From positions 58,025,211 through 58,089,210 of the forward strand of contig CM063113.1 of the NCBI GenBank assembly GCA_031841125.1: a stretch of DNA of 64,000 nucleotides. Direction: 5' to 3'. Of this stretch, positions 48,301 to 57,769 are shown in pieces. Made by a program: the position numbers and the translations under genes. Position 1 is the stretch's first letter; the number at the start of each line of letters is the position of its first letter. The notes below the pieces were generated by a model. That model worked only from the letters and a program-made list of their open reading frames with translations, did no database searches and was not told the origin of the DNA. The DNA is from Acanthococcus lagerstroemiae (Eukaryota > Arthropoda > Insecta > Hemiptera > Eriococcidae).

Positions 48301-48996
48301 ATTTGCAATCGCGTCAAAAATGTTATAGGCTTCTTGTTGAATATCAGGTTGCCTGATACCATGAGTGAATTTGGGTACTTCGACGTCGTCGTCGCCTAGG
48401 AGGTCGTTCACCTCGATCATGGCAGTAGGACTGGGAGAGTTGAGTTCGCGCAGCGGAGTCGGGCTGGGTGTTCGGGTCGCCTGCAGTCTGTCGAGTAGAT
48501 CACTGGACGTGGCTTCCAGAGCACCGGTCACGCTGAGGATTAAGTCCTTAGTCTCTTTAGGTGGGCCCGGTCGCGGAGGTGGCGGTCGTCGCGGCGGACT
48601 TCGTCTCTCGGAATCACTTTCGCCGCCGGTGCTGCTTCTCCTCCTGCCTCGAGAAGGTTCTTGGTCGGTTAGCAACAAATCGGGCATGCCGCTTTCACGG
48701 CGACCCGGTTGAGGACTCGGATCTTCCGTCTGTTTGGATTCGGTAAAGAAGGTGCTTGTCGGAGCGGCTGCATCTCCCATCAGAAATTGGGCGAACGGGT
48801 TAGTGTATGTGCTGGATTGGGAAAACGCTTCAGTAGCATCGCCGCCAGACATGGAAAGGAACGGATTCGAGCTGGCCGCGCTGTCTTTCGCTTCTGGAAC
48901 AGCAAATGGGTTGAAAATCGGCTCGGCTCGGGGGGCCTCGAACGCGCCCATGAGGAACGGGTTTGTGCTTTGAGATTCGGTGCCGCCGGTGTTCAT
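36381..48996 (-). CDS. stnB: Stoned B (stonin-type endocytic adaptor), 1,212 aa
   Basis: Thirteen coding exons join in frame: 48996-47289 (ATG), 43629-43518, 43324-43197, 41636-41474, 41232-41096, 40899-40673, 40484-40247, 40166-39998, 39603-39522, 39384-39218, 39117-38966, 38335-38125 and 36525-36381 (TAA), 3,639 nt in all. The N-terminal third is disordered with four NPF motifs (TNPFLMG, FNPFAVP, SNPFLSM, TNPFAQF; EH-domain ligands), proline-rich runs and DPF motifs near residue 560. A stonin homology region follows (YPIRKKFTGQR, FWKKVFVRLVYQG). Next is the mu-homology domain (KIFTVKIQFVVYKERPGV, LELLRFRVRPPKNRELPLQ, EVTSGHAKYEHHHRSIVWR, EFTMPITQVSHTTVRSVS). In flies StnB is an AP-2-linked adaptor that retrieves synaptotagmin during synaptic vesicle endocytosis. 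The length is close to fly StnB. Its ATG lies 10 nt after the stnA stop on the same exon, which implies translation from a dicistronic mRNA. Confidence 0.95.
37276..37537 (+). mobile_element. MITE family M1, copy 3 (last stnB intron)
   Basis: The ends TAGACGCTGTTATAAGC and ACGTTTAATAGTGTCCA are inverted copies. The body ACTGATAAGCTTTTTTCAAC is shared with the copies at 22 and 45.7 kb. A G-run lies at about 37420-37429. Confidence 0.75.
42045..43153. mobile_element. 1.1-kb TA-flanked element containing a minisatellite
   Basis: The left end TGTGAGGGTG (to GGACCAGTTGACCAA at about 42060-42074) and the right end TTGGTCAACTGGTCC...CGCCCTCACA (to 43153) are inverted copies. TA borders both. The left half is filled by a degenerate repeat unit, AAATTTTCCAATGATTTTCA and variants (about 45 bp, 42280-42720). 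No transposase frame. It lies in a stnB intron. Confidence 0.7.
42280..42720. repeat. Degenerate ~45-bp minisatellite
   Basis: About ten units built on GAAGAATTTCATCGAAAAACTTTGG / GAAAATTTTCCAATGATTTTC, with many substitutions and small length changes. It lies entirely inside the TA-flanked element. Confidence 0.65.
43962..44274. mobile_element. 313-bp hAT-type MITE
   Basis: The ends CAGGGACGTACCGA and TCGGTACGTTCCTG are inverted copies with one mismatch. The flanking 8-mers GCTTGAAG and GCTTGATG match at 7 of 8 positions. A G-run of about 12 lies near the left end. It lies in stnB intron 1. Confidence 0.7.
45673..45923 (+). mobile_element. MITE family M1, copy 4 (best-preserved)
   Basis: 251 bp. 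The ends TGGACGCTATTCAAC and GTTGAATAGCGTCCA are perfect inverted copies, and the match continues through GGGAACC/GGTTCCC. It is bordered by TA at 45671-45672 and 45924-45925, as for Tc1/mariner-type MITEs. It has no coding capacity and lies in stnB intron 1. Confidence 0.85.
46469..47132. mobile_element. 664-bp MITE with a second inverted repeat inside
   Basis: The outer ends CCGTCAACTGGGGTAATATC and ATATTACCCCACTTGACAC are inverted copies bordered by TA (46467-46468 and 47133-47134). Inside, arms of about 75 bp (46583-46656 and 46727-46800, TTTGACTCCCATAAGAAAAA and complement) form a second long inverted repeat. It sits just beyond the first stnB exon. Confidence 0.75.
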
Positions 48997-49006
48997 GGTC
49001 TGGCTG
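48997..49006 (-). promoter_or_regulatory. 10-nt intercistronic spacer between stnA and stnB
   Basis: On the minus strand the stnA stop TAA is followed by CAGCCAGACC and then the stnB ATG. The base at -3 of the stnB ATG is A, a favourable initiation context. The spacer is far too short to hold a promoter, an intron or an IRES by itself. Confidence 0.9.
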
Positions 49007-50992
49007 TTAGTTGATCAGCTCGTTTTCGAGTAACTTCAACTCGGTTTTACCGGGTACAATGTGGTCGGCGATGGACGTATCGAACGGGTCTGCGTAGGCG
49101 TCGTCGATGTCGTCGAGGTCCGCGAACTTGTCAGGTTCCACCGGCGGGGGAATTTCCTCCGAGTCGATATCTCGCGTACTCGCGTCGCCGGTGAGAATAT
49201 CAACGTAAGCCGGTTCCGAGAGCGGCTCGATTTCACTTACTGAAACGTTGTATTTATTCAGAATTATATCGGTTATGGTGGGATTTGTGGCCGAGCTGGC
49301 GGACTGCTGGAAGCTTCTGGGATCAAATCTCTCGTCGTTGACGTCTGTCGCCTCTAATTCTTTCTCGATTAGTTTCAGTTCCAATTTGCCAGGCGCGCTG
49401 CTTATTTGCGACGTGTCAAACGGGTCGTAGTCTTCGGATACGGGGCTATTGGCTGCTGGCGTAAGTGGCTTTGTGGCGTGCGATTCTTCTCCGTGACTTT
49501 GCTCCAAAAAGTCAGTTCTGATCGGAGCCGGCGGAGTTTGGATGACACGTTCGGGTGGAGTGGCTGGGTCTCCGGCTCGCGGATCAAAATCGTCGTCCTC
49601 GAGTTGCGCTAACTGAACGCGGGTGTCGAGTAGTTCTCTCTCTAGCAATTTGATCTCGCTTTTGCCAGGCAGGAGGAGTTTGTCGGCAGCCGAGGTGTCG
49701 AAAGGGTCGGGCTCGCTGTCTTGCGGCGCGAGCGAACTGATTGGGGACAAGTGGGCAGCGCCGGGTGAGTCGGCGAGTGCTTGTGACAGCAAATCGATCG
49801 AAGTGGGCTGTTGAACTTCCACCGAAATAGACGTCTTCTTTGCTAACGATTCGGCGGCTAGTCTTTCGAATTCGTCGTCTACACTCTCGACAGAGTGTTG
49901 CTCGGTGAGCGGGGGTACAGAAGGAGTCGCAACGTTGATTTCGAATTCAGAGAGGTCTAATTTGGAGACGGGCTCGTTAACAGGGGCGGTGGGAGCGGGA
50001 AGAGGAGCGACAACTGGGGAAGGCGCCGGTGGTAGGAAAGTGGAGTCCGATTCGACGAATGTGGGATCGTCGTCTAGTAATGTCTTTACCGGTGATTCGA
50101 AGGTGTCAACTGTGTCGACAGCTTCGACGGGTCGGTCTACTCCTTCGTCGAAACTGGAGAGTAGGAGATCAGCAGGTCTGCCGCGACGTTTGGGCGTTCG
50201 TCTTTCGAGTGTGACTGGAGTCGCGCTTGAGGCGGTTTTGCCGGAGAGTACCTGGACTGCACAGCCTAGATTTAGATATCGTTTTTTCGGGTTCGACTCG
50301 ATAAATTTATCGGCTATGGATGTGTCGAAAGGGTCGAAGTCGTCTTCCTTTGTTGGACTGTCTGGGATGTAGGCGAGCTTGAGTTCGCCGCTAGCGACCG
50401 CGTCTACGTAGGATGTCTCGAATATACTATCGTCTACAAATTCCTCTTCTTCTTCTGGCTCTTCTTCGTCTTCTTCGTCCTCGTCGTCGTATTCGTTGTG
50501 CTCTTTATAATCTGTGTTTCGATCTCCTCGTACTTCACCAGCGTTTTCCTCCTTTCGAGAGTCTTGATCGCCGGTGTCCTGTTCGACTTTTTTACCTTTC
50601 TTCTTTTTTACTTTGTCCCCCTCGGCTGAATCAGTCTCTTCGGGTACTTTCTTCTCGTTCTCGGGTTGAGGAGGCGAGGCTGGGGCTTTTCGTTGGAAGA
50701 AACTTGTAGATTTGATACGATCGAGATCTTCTTGAGTCTTCTGTAGGATATTATCGACGCCCGCTGTTAACGCGTTAAATTTTTTCCATTCGTCACTCTT
50801 GTCTGTTGAGGAGGTGGAGGTGGTGGCGTTCTCTACCGACGATTGCTCTGCTGGATCAACTGCTGCACTCTGGTGCTGATGTTCCTTACGATATTTCTCT
50901 AGTTCTTCTTCGTTAAATAACTCGTCTTCCCCTTTGCGTTTGTGCTTTTTATCCTTCTTTTTTTTCTTTAAACCTTTTGGAATTTTCAACAT
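49007..50992 (-). CDS. stnA: Stoned A (stnA), 661 aa, first cistron of the stoned locus
   Basis: One uninterrupted frame. The N-terminus MLKIPKGLKKKKKDKK and the following ELFNEEELEKYRKE fit the fly StnA start as I remember it. A long acidic stretch (residues ~165-190) follows. The protein then carries four DPFDTS motifs, most followed by PGK-ELKLLE-EL: DPFDTSIADKF, DPFDTSAADKLLLPGKSEIK, DPFDTSQISSAPGKLELK and DPFDTSIADHIVPGKTELK. DPF motifs bind the AP-2 alpha ear, and StnA acts in presynaptic vesicle recycling in flies. There is no folded catalytic domain. It is shorter than fly StnA, which as I recall is about 850 residues. Oddly, it contains no methionine after the first, and its nucleotide sequence has only one further ATG in any frame. 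The acceptor at 51019-51020 places 26 nt of 5' UTR on the same exon. Confidence 0.93.
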   Translation of the reverse strand: MLKIPKGLKKKKKDKKHKRKGEDELFNEEELEKYRKEHQHQSAAVDPAEQSSVENATTSTSSTDKSDEWKKFNALTAGVDNILQKTQEDLDRIKSTSFFQRKAPASPPQPENEKKVPEETDSAEGDKVKKKKGKKVEQDTGDQDSRKEENAGEVRGDRNTDYKEHNEYDDEDEEDEEEPEEEEEFVDDSIFETSYVDAVASGELKLAYIPDSPTKEDDFDPFDTSIADKFIESNPKKRYLNLGCAVQVLSGKTASSATPVTLERRTPKRRGRPADLLLSSFDEGVDRPVEAVDTVDTFESPVKTLLDDDPTFVESDSTFLPPAPSPVVAPLPAPTAPVNEPVSKLDLSEFEINVATPSVPPLTEQHSVESVDDEFERLAAESLAKKTSISVEVQQPTSIDLLSQALADSPGAAHLSPISSLAPQDSEPDPFDTSAADKLLLPGKSEIKLLERELLDTRVQLAQLEDDDFDPRAGDPATPPERVIQTPPAPIRTDFLEQSHGEESHATKPLTPAANSPVSEDYDPFDTSQISSAPGKLELKLIEKELEATDVNDERFDPRSFQQSASSATNPTITDIILNKYNVSVSEIEPLSEPAYVDILTGDASTRDIDSEEIPPPVEPDKFADLDDIDDAYADPFDTSIADHIVPGKTELKLLENELIN

Positions 50993-51018
50993 GTTCTAGT
51001 CTAGTCTCGTTCGGGAAT
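50993..51018 (-). promoter_or_regulatory. 5' UTR segment of the stoned mRNA on the large exon
   Basis: Minus strand: a TTATTACAG acceptor, then 26 nt without ATG, then the stnA ATG in the context GAACATGT (A at -3). At least one upstream untranslated exon must exist. Confidence 0.7.
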
Positions 51019-51020
51019 CT

Positions 51021-53680
51021 GTAATAAATCACGTGCATTGTTAATATCAAATAATTGAATCATTGTATTAGTTTTGGGGGACGAGTTGAATACTTCCAAT
51101 TTGTTAATTTTTAATTGGCAACAGCTCTTGAGTAACCTCTCCTGATCCCTCGTCAGTAGGTCCCCGAGCTCACTAAGAACCGCCCTTAACGGTCCCTCGG
51201 CCTAAAATGACTTTAGGTAGCTAAGACCGACTTTCATGCTACATTTGTATGTGTATGTGGGTCAGACCTGGGTTTTATCTGTGAGTATCTGCAGATTTTC
51301 CAGATAAAATAAAAAAATTAGGGTATCTGATGTAGATAACGAAAATGTTCATCTGTAGGTTTCTCATTTAGATAATTTCGCCCGAGATTATATTCATCCA
51401 GAATTGACTGAAAATCTGACAAATATCTTTCTAAATTATCTTGCAGACTGTCATCTTCTTAATATTTTTATTTGATTAGTTTTTCATCACCGTACGTATT
51501 GCAATGGATAAAAATAGTCTAGTAGAAACTCGCCGGCTCACGACATGAAAAGAAATATCACATTCCTTGTATAGTCTGATATAAAGTCCTATTTGACAGG
51601 CAATCTAATGATGGTATTTAACGAATTTGTCCGGGAAATCTTAGATAATATTATCGAAATAATTTCTAGGCAGCTTCTGGAATTCTATCGATGATATCGG
51701 GTATATTGCCCTTCGTCTTATCTTCATAGTTACCTATCAAAAATATAGATTATCATTATCTTTAGATCACTTTCCTCATTGCCGTGTCCAAGTGTGATCT
51801 CTAGAGTTCAGAAGGGCTGGTGCTTACTACCATTGATAACAGGCTATGCTAGAAGATATAATTTTCTCAATCATAGTCTGTTATGGAACGAAATTGGACA
51901 TCGGCCATTCTCGACCCAAGGTACAGATATACATCTTGAATGATCGTAGGCACGCCTTTCCAAATTACGCAGTATATTCTCCAATCACGATGAAATAAGT
52001 ATGCACTACGTACCAGTGACATACTGACAAGGAAACCTTATTTCGTACATTTTTCCCAAATTTAAAAAAGAAATCACTTGTTTCCTTCGCCAATACCCTG
52101 TTTTCATATAGTTTCATGCTTAACCCCCGCCCTTTTATAGAAAATTTCTGTGTACGTCACTACTACACCCGCTTTCCATTGATAAAAATATTCATCACCT
52201 CTCAGATTTTTTTTGCCTATATCGTAACGGGGTGGGGTGAATATGGGCATTGCCTTCCTCCTCCTAGCAGAAAAGCCAAGGCTTTTATTTTTTTCCCGTT
52301 TTATTTTTATTTTAATTTTATTTTTTGTTTTCCTTGGCGTGAAATTTTCAAATTTCCTCAAGTTGTTTCCCTGGAAAAATGGTTACACTACAGGTTTGAC
52401 TGGGTGTCCGTATTATTTTGAGTAAAATGCTGTCACTACTGATCTCATATTCCTCAATCGATATTTCAGAGTTTGAAGAAAGAAATTTAACTAATTATTT
52501 TAATTTCGAAACACATAAGGCGACTACGGTTCAAAGGCATCATATATTTCTCCGACAAGTTAGTTGTTATAACTAAGCAAGTCTAAGAACTCATAAGTTG
52601 TTCACGTTTTCTTTAGTCTGTCACAGCTGAGGGCAGGGGAGGACTGGCCATATGAATAGCCAGGAAACTTCCGGGCGGAACGGCCTAATTCATAAGATCA
52701 TTGATGGTTCATTTGGAAATCTTCAGTCGCTGTAATGACTGGGCGAGAGAAAAGAAGAAAATGAGACATAGTACAAGGACTATGGGTTATAAATAATAAA
52801 AAATTGGGCCGATGATACAATAGTAATTTTTTTGATAGCTTTTGGATCATAGTCTGTCTTCAGCTGTAAGTGAGCTGAATATTTTGTTTTTGCATATGGA
52901 AAATCTGTCACACAAAAAAAAAAATCCTTTAATATTAATTTTATTATAAGAAGGAACCCCTTTAATATAAATCTGAAAAATCGAATACTTTTGATTCAGC
53001 TGCCATTTTTCTGGATGATTTATAAAAGTTCATAAATTCCTTGATTGATCTGATGTTAATCATGCACTCTCAATCTCTCTCAGAAATTGCACAGAAACAT
53101 GTCTTAGTTAATTTTTTTCCCGCTGTTTTATAACTAATCCAACAAGTGCTCGACATTTAATCTGTATTAATGGCTACTGAACCTCAACAGAAAATGGTAT
53201 TACTAAGTTTGAGACTGTACACAAAACAAGGTATGAAATCGATCGGAGAATTCCTAATTTTAAATTTTATGCCTTAATTTTCTTAGATTTTTCCCTTGGA
53301 TTTGTCAGTAGGTACAAGAGAATAGTGAAACTTAAGTTCTAATCCCCTAACAATTTAACCCGAGATCGATGTGAAAACTGCTCCGTTTCTATATCTCTTT
53401 TCCATGTAAGATTAGAAATCTGTCTCCTCCAACCACTTCTCGAAAAACACTGAGCTGGAAGTCGAGATCACTTTATGTTGTATCTAAGCAAAGAAAAGGA
53501 ATTTAGAGATTGCTCTATAATGCTGAAAAGACGTTCCCTCCCCTCCCCGAAAAAAGTGATTCGAGATTTAAGTACCACTTTCTGTCTTTCCCTTTATTCT
53601 GTCTGCAGCTACAACACGATGGAAACTTTGCAAATCCCTTTTCTGTCAACATGAAAAATAGAACAGGAACTAACATCCCG
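51021..53680. other. Probable 5' intron of stoned, left part
   Basis: No coding exon is recognised. AT-rich DNA with a repeat-like GGACTGGCC...GGGCGGAACGGCC patch at about 52637-52686. Confidence 0.4.
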
Positions 53681-53689
53681 GAGCCGGGG

Positions 53690-53825
53690 GGCTCGGGCCC
53701 GGCCCCAAAGCGTTCCCCTCGGTACTGATGTGATGCCCGAAAGGGTAGTTTCCGGTGCCGGGGATGTGGCGTCTCAGGGGCCACTTTGGCATGCGTGCAT
53801 CGCCATACGTCCCACCACACCAACA
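53690..53825 (-). repeat. Interspersed repeat family R1, copy 5
   Basis: CGAAAGGGTAGTTTCCGGTG, GGCGTCTCAGGGGCCACTTT and GCATCGCCATACGTCCCACC are the reverse complement of the copies at 33.8 and 35.2 kb. The repeat continues to the left as a GC-rich arm (GGAGCCGGGGGGCTCGGGCC), so the full unit may be over 150 bp. Confidence 0.75.
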
Positions 53826-56380
53826 TCCCGGGGCCGAAAGCCAAGATATCTTTCTGTTTCTTTACTTTGTGTTCAAAATCGAAAAGGAGTATTTTCGAAA
53901 AATACATATCCCATGGCGTATGAGAAAGTCATGAATCAATCATGTCCATTTACGAAAAACTTGGGTTCGTTCCCCTCACCCTTCGAAAAATTTCAAACAT
54001 AAATGCAATTAGCCGACCTGGAGTGTAGAGCTCATGAGAGTGGGAGGGGGGGCATATCAAAATAATACTAAAAATTCTTTCGCTTATATAATTTTTCAGG
54101 TGTGTCTGTGGAGCCCAAGGTCTTTTCCTATTTGCGCCTAAGCTTCCAAACGAGCGGTCGAAACTTGTTTTCTCCAATTGAGGATTGATAACTTTTATCT
54201 TATCTTCAAAAAAATACGAAATAGTCGTAATTATTATCTATTGAGCTATTAAGTGCATGGGAGGCATCGTCGTCTAGTCGCTTGGCAGTAGCTTAGACAC
54301 TTCGTTTTCTGTTTGTATCTATCTGTATATGTTTGCTTGTACACCTGCCTGCTTGCCTGGCTACCTGCCTGTCTACTTGACTGTCACTTTTTTTTTTTTT
54401 AATAGAGAGAAGGAAGGCAGCTACTGTTTGTCTGTCTTGTGGACTAGCTGTTTCTTGAGATTACAGATTTGCCCTTGTAGTGCTTCAGATTTTTCTGGTA
54501 GGCAATCCACCCGTCTTCTTTTCAAGAAGGGAGGTGGAGGCGGCAGTTGCAGTATGTGCAGAACTTTGTCATCTGGCTGCGAAAACAGTTTAAAATGATG
54601 AGGTCACAGACTTTTAAAGAAGACAATGAATTCCTTTTTTGTCCTGTATCCTAGTTACAGCCTGATGTTCAAATACATTGAAAAATTATTGACCATGTAT
54701 TGACGACGTGTCATTGCGATAAGCACCAAAAATTACCTAAAAAGTTAAGTGTAATTGCAATATTCGCAGGGAATCCAATCTGCCTCTTCCAGCATAATTT
54801 TGTCATTTCGCCCCAAGAGAATCACTGAAATGTTTCTCATCAATACACTGATATTTGCCCCTTTTCCCCTTTGCCCCTCCTGATACAAGAAGTTGGTGAA
54901 GGCTCAGAATCTCTGTCGTCTGCGTATCATTTGTCCACTCTTTTCAGTCCTTACGAAGAGTGCAGTGCTTGAAATCGCTTGTAAATTTAAATTAAAAATA
55001 ATTCAAAAATCGTGGTCCAGTGCGAAAGTTTCAAACGAAATAGCGAATTGTAAACGCGTCTCGAAAAACCTCAACACAGGTCTAGTACTCTTATCTTCTC
55101 TTAAATAAGTTTCCAAGAATTATAAACGAGCCACGGAAGGTTATGAAATGTCTTAGCCAGTTCCAAAAAGTCTGAATTAAATGTGGGAAAGTCTTAAAGA
55201 GTCTTAGCAAATGTAAAACAAACTTGGTGGAGACCTACCCAGGCTTACACAAGCCCTTAAGAGAGTCTTTAAGAGTGATAAAAAATATTAATCAAATATG
55301 GCAGAATCGTAAAGAATCTCAAGCAAGTGATGAAAATTCATAAAGAGCTTAAAGATTTTTGAATGTTCCTAGCGAGTCTCAAACAACTATTTATAGGAGC
55401 CCTACGGATTTTAAAACCAGTATTGAAGATCCCTAACCTGAGGCGGCCACCCCCCCCCCAAAAAAAAAGAAATAATTGAATAATATTGTAATAAATGTTC
55501 ACATTTATCTTCAATCGCAAATCTAGTGAGTTGAAAAAAATGTAATAACATGTTTGGAAGGTGTTTTCATTTTTAACATCAGTATAAGAAAAATCACCTC
55601 AAGTATTTCTCGCTCTTTTTCTCACTTGAGCACTATCTCGAGGGTCAAACACCCAGAGGATGGGGCAGATAACTATTCAATTCTTACGTATTCTGAATTG
55701 CCTCTCACGGAATTACTCATTGGATCTGCCACGGCCTCATGAATATTTGAAGCATACTTTACCCAAGCAGGGAGATTATTAGCTGTGAGACACTTGAATT
55801 AAGTCTGGAGTGTAGCTCAAGTTTAGAAGTGTGTAGGTAGTAGAAGTACTGAATCCAACCAATTCATATATGAAACTATTAGTTAGTTGGAAATGCATCT
55901 GTAACTGTTTAGCAATTATTAACCCTCAGTAAAGGTAATCTAATCACTGATAGCCCTCATTTAATTTAACGAACAGAAGATAGTGTATCAAACTTACATA
56001 TATGCGTTCTTTACCCGTACACGGCATAACCTTAGCCCTTCACTTAGTTCGCCGTTATTTTTGTGTAAGCTGGTTCTAAACATTCGAACTGTAAAACTAC
56101 TGATCTAGATACACATTAAAAGTGTTTACTCGACATGAAGCAGCCAAACCTTTTCAGTGTTATGTAGAGCATAATTAAGTACCTTTAGCTTAAGGAACCC
56201 GTAGGTACGATATAAAAGAGGTGAAAATCATTTTCATTTTAAATTGGTCAACAAATGTACTTTCAGATAGTTGCACACTATTTCATCACCATCGAGTAAA
56301 CATTTTCGAGCACGTTTTTCTCAGTTTAAACGTGCAGCCTTAGGAAAGACATTTCTCAAAACAAACAATAACAACTCACT
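53826..56380. other. Non-coding DNA, probably stoned 5' intron
   Basis: It includes a CTGCCTG-type low-complexity stretch (about 54335-54385) and a degenerate AAGAGTCTTA-type repeat (about 55150-55400). I see no exon. Confidence 0.4.
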
Positions 56381-56383
56381 TAC

Positions 56384-56540
56384 CTTTCTACTGACATTTG
56401 TCGCCCTCAAATTTATCTGATTTACGCAAAACGATCCGAACAAACTGTCATGAAAATTGGTAAATTTAACGGAGCACGAGACAATACCGACGTTAGGTAA
56501 ACTATGTACGCCAGTGATATTGATATGTTTACAGTTCAAT
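56384..56540 (-). promoter_or_regulatory. Candidate untranslated first exon of stoned
   Basis: Minus strand: a strong donor, GTAGAAAG|GTAAGTGAG, ends at 56384. Splicing it to the acceptor at 51019 would give a 5.4-kb first intron. The upstream extent is unknown. This is placement by splice consensus only. Confidence 0.3.
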
Positions 56541-57059
56541 TAAACTAAGCACGTACCACAATTTATCGCCCAGCGGATATAACACCTCGAGAAATTTTTT
56601 CTTACAAAAAAATATACTGTGCTAATGTGAAAAAGGACGCAAATTTCTCGTAATTGTCCTTATTATCGAAACATTTAGAGCGCACCACGGTCAGGAATTA
56701 AAAAGATGGGAGTGTATCAGCCCGCTTATTGATTTTATGAGCTGCGCGCGAGCCAAACGTACTTCTGGCTTTCAGATCCTCAAAAAGTTACGTCCGTAAA
56801 GGATGACGTAAACTTGTGTAGGTCTGCGATGTGCCCTGCTCGCTGCTTCTTTTTCTACCGTCGCAGGTAAACTTTTCGCGTCCGCCCTGCGCCCTGTCAG
56901 CTTTTTCAACGCAACTTTCGCATCGACGACGTGTACACTCGTCTGATAAGAATAGGAAATCGATAGAGAATGTACTGTGGGAGCGAGAGTTCGAATTTCT
57001 CATAGCCTAACCGTGTGAAGTAGGCAGATGTAGCCTATTTTAGCTCCTAGCATCTTCGA

Positions 57060-57556
57060 GGGAATAAAGGGTCCGGTGTAACCTATTGGTCGCAATTCGA
57101 CCTCAAAATAGTCTACCAATAAAATACGGCTGCAGAATTAAGTAAAGAAAACTTTTTGGCTCACTTAGGAGAACCGAGGATGGACGTGTCTGGAATTTAT
57201 ATCGAGAAACGTCGATGAAAACAGAGTCATCAGGTGCCCGAGCTCGAATGTTTCCGAAATTTCATGGCTAGACTTCTGAAGTACCGATTGTGGCTCATCG
57301 CCGCTTTTCAGTCTCAACATTGGTTTCTCTCTCTCTTTTCTAATTTTACTCTCAACCCAAGCGCTGGAATCCGCCCTTCCGAGCATTACCTCAGAGACGT
57401 CGGGAGGCTGTTAGGACTGTCTTAGCCCTCCTCTCTTCTGGTCGAAAAACCGGGCTAGGTCGAAATGTAGCGAATTGCTACGTGGGCTCGAACCGGAGAC
57501 CTCCGAATTCCGAGACCGGAGCGCTATTCACTCGGTTATCAAGAGCCCAAGATTTC
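57060..57556 (-). repeat. tRNA-derived SINE-like element
   Basis: Read on the minus strand from about 57550, a box A-like TAACCGAGTGAATAGCG is followed at normal spacing by a box B-like GGTTCGAGCCC. The acceptor and T stems do not pair properly, so this is a tRNA-derived head rather than a functional tRNA gene. The lower boundary is a guess. Confidence 0.45.
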
Positions 57557-57769
57557 GTTTACCCTCAGGTTGTATAAACCAGAATTCGCTCTCTGCTGTA
57601 AACCTGTTTTCCTTTGCTGTTCTCAGTTGTGGTTCACTTCTGTACAACTTTAATCCGTTCGGCGCCATTTTTGCATTTTGCATTTGTAAACCCCGGTACA
57701 GAAAGCAGATCACAACTCCAGTAATCCACTTGTGGTAGGTAATTCAGGCTACCGAATGATTAAATTTGT

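Noticed and set aside
47293..50709. Many plus-strand open frames of 60-155 codons
   Set aside because: They are antisense shadows of the long stnA/stnB exon; composition follows from the coding strand and no domain is visible.
57478..57550. Possible functional tRNA gene
   Set aside because: Boxes A and B are present, but the acceptor and T stems do not pair; treated as a SINE head.
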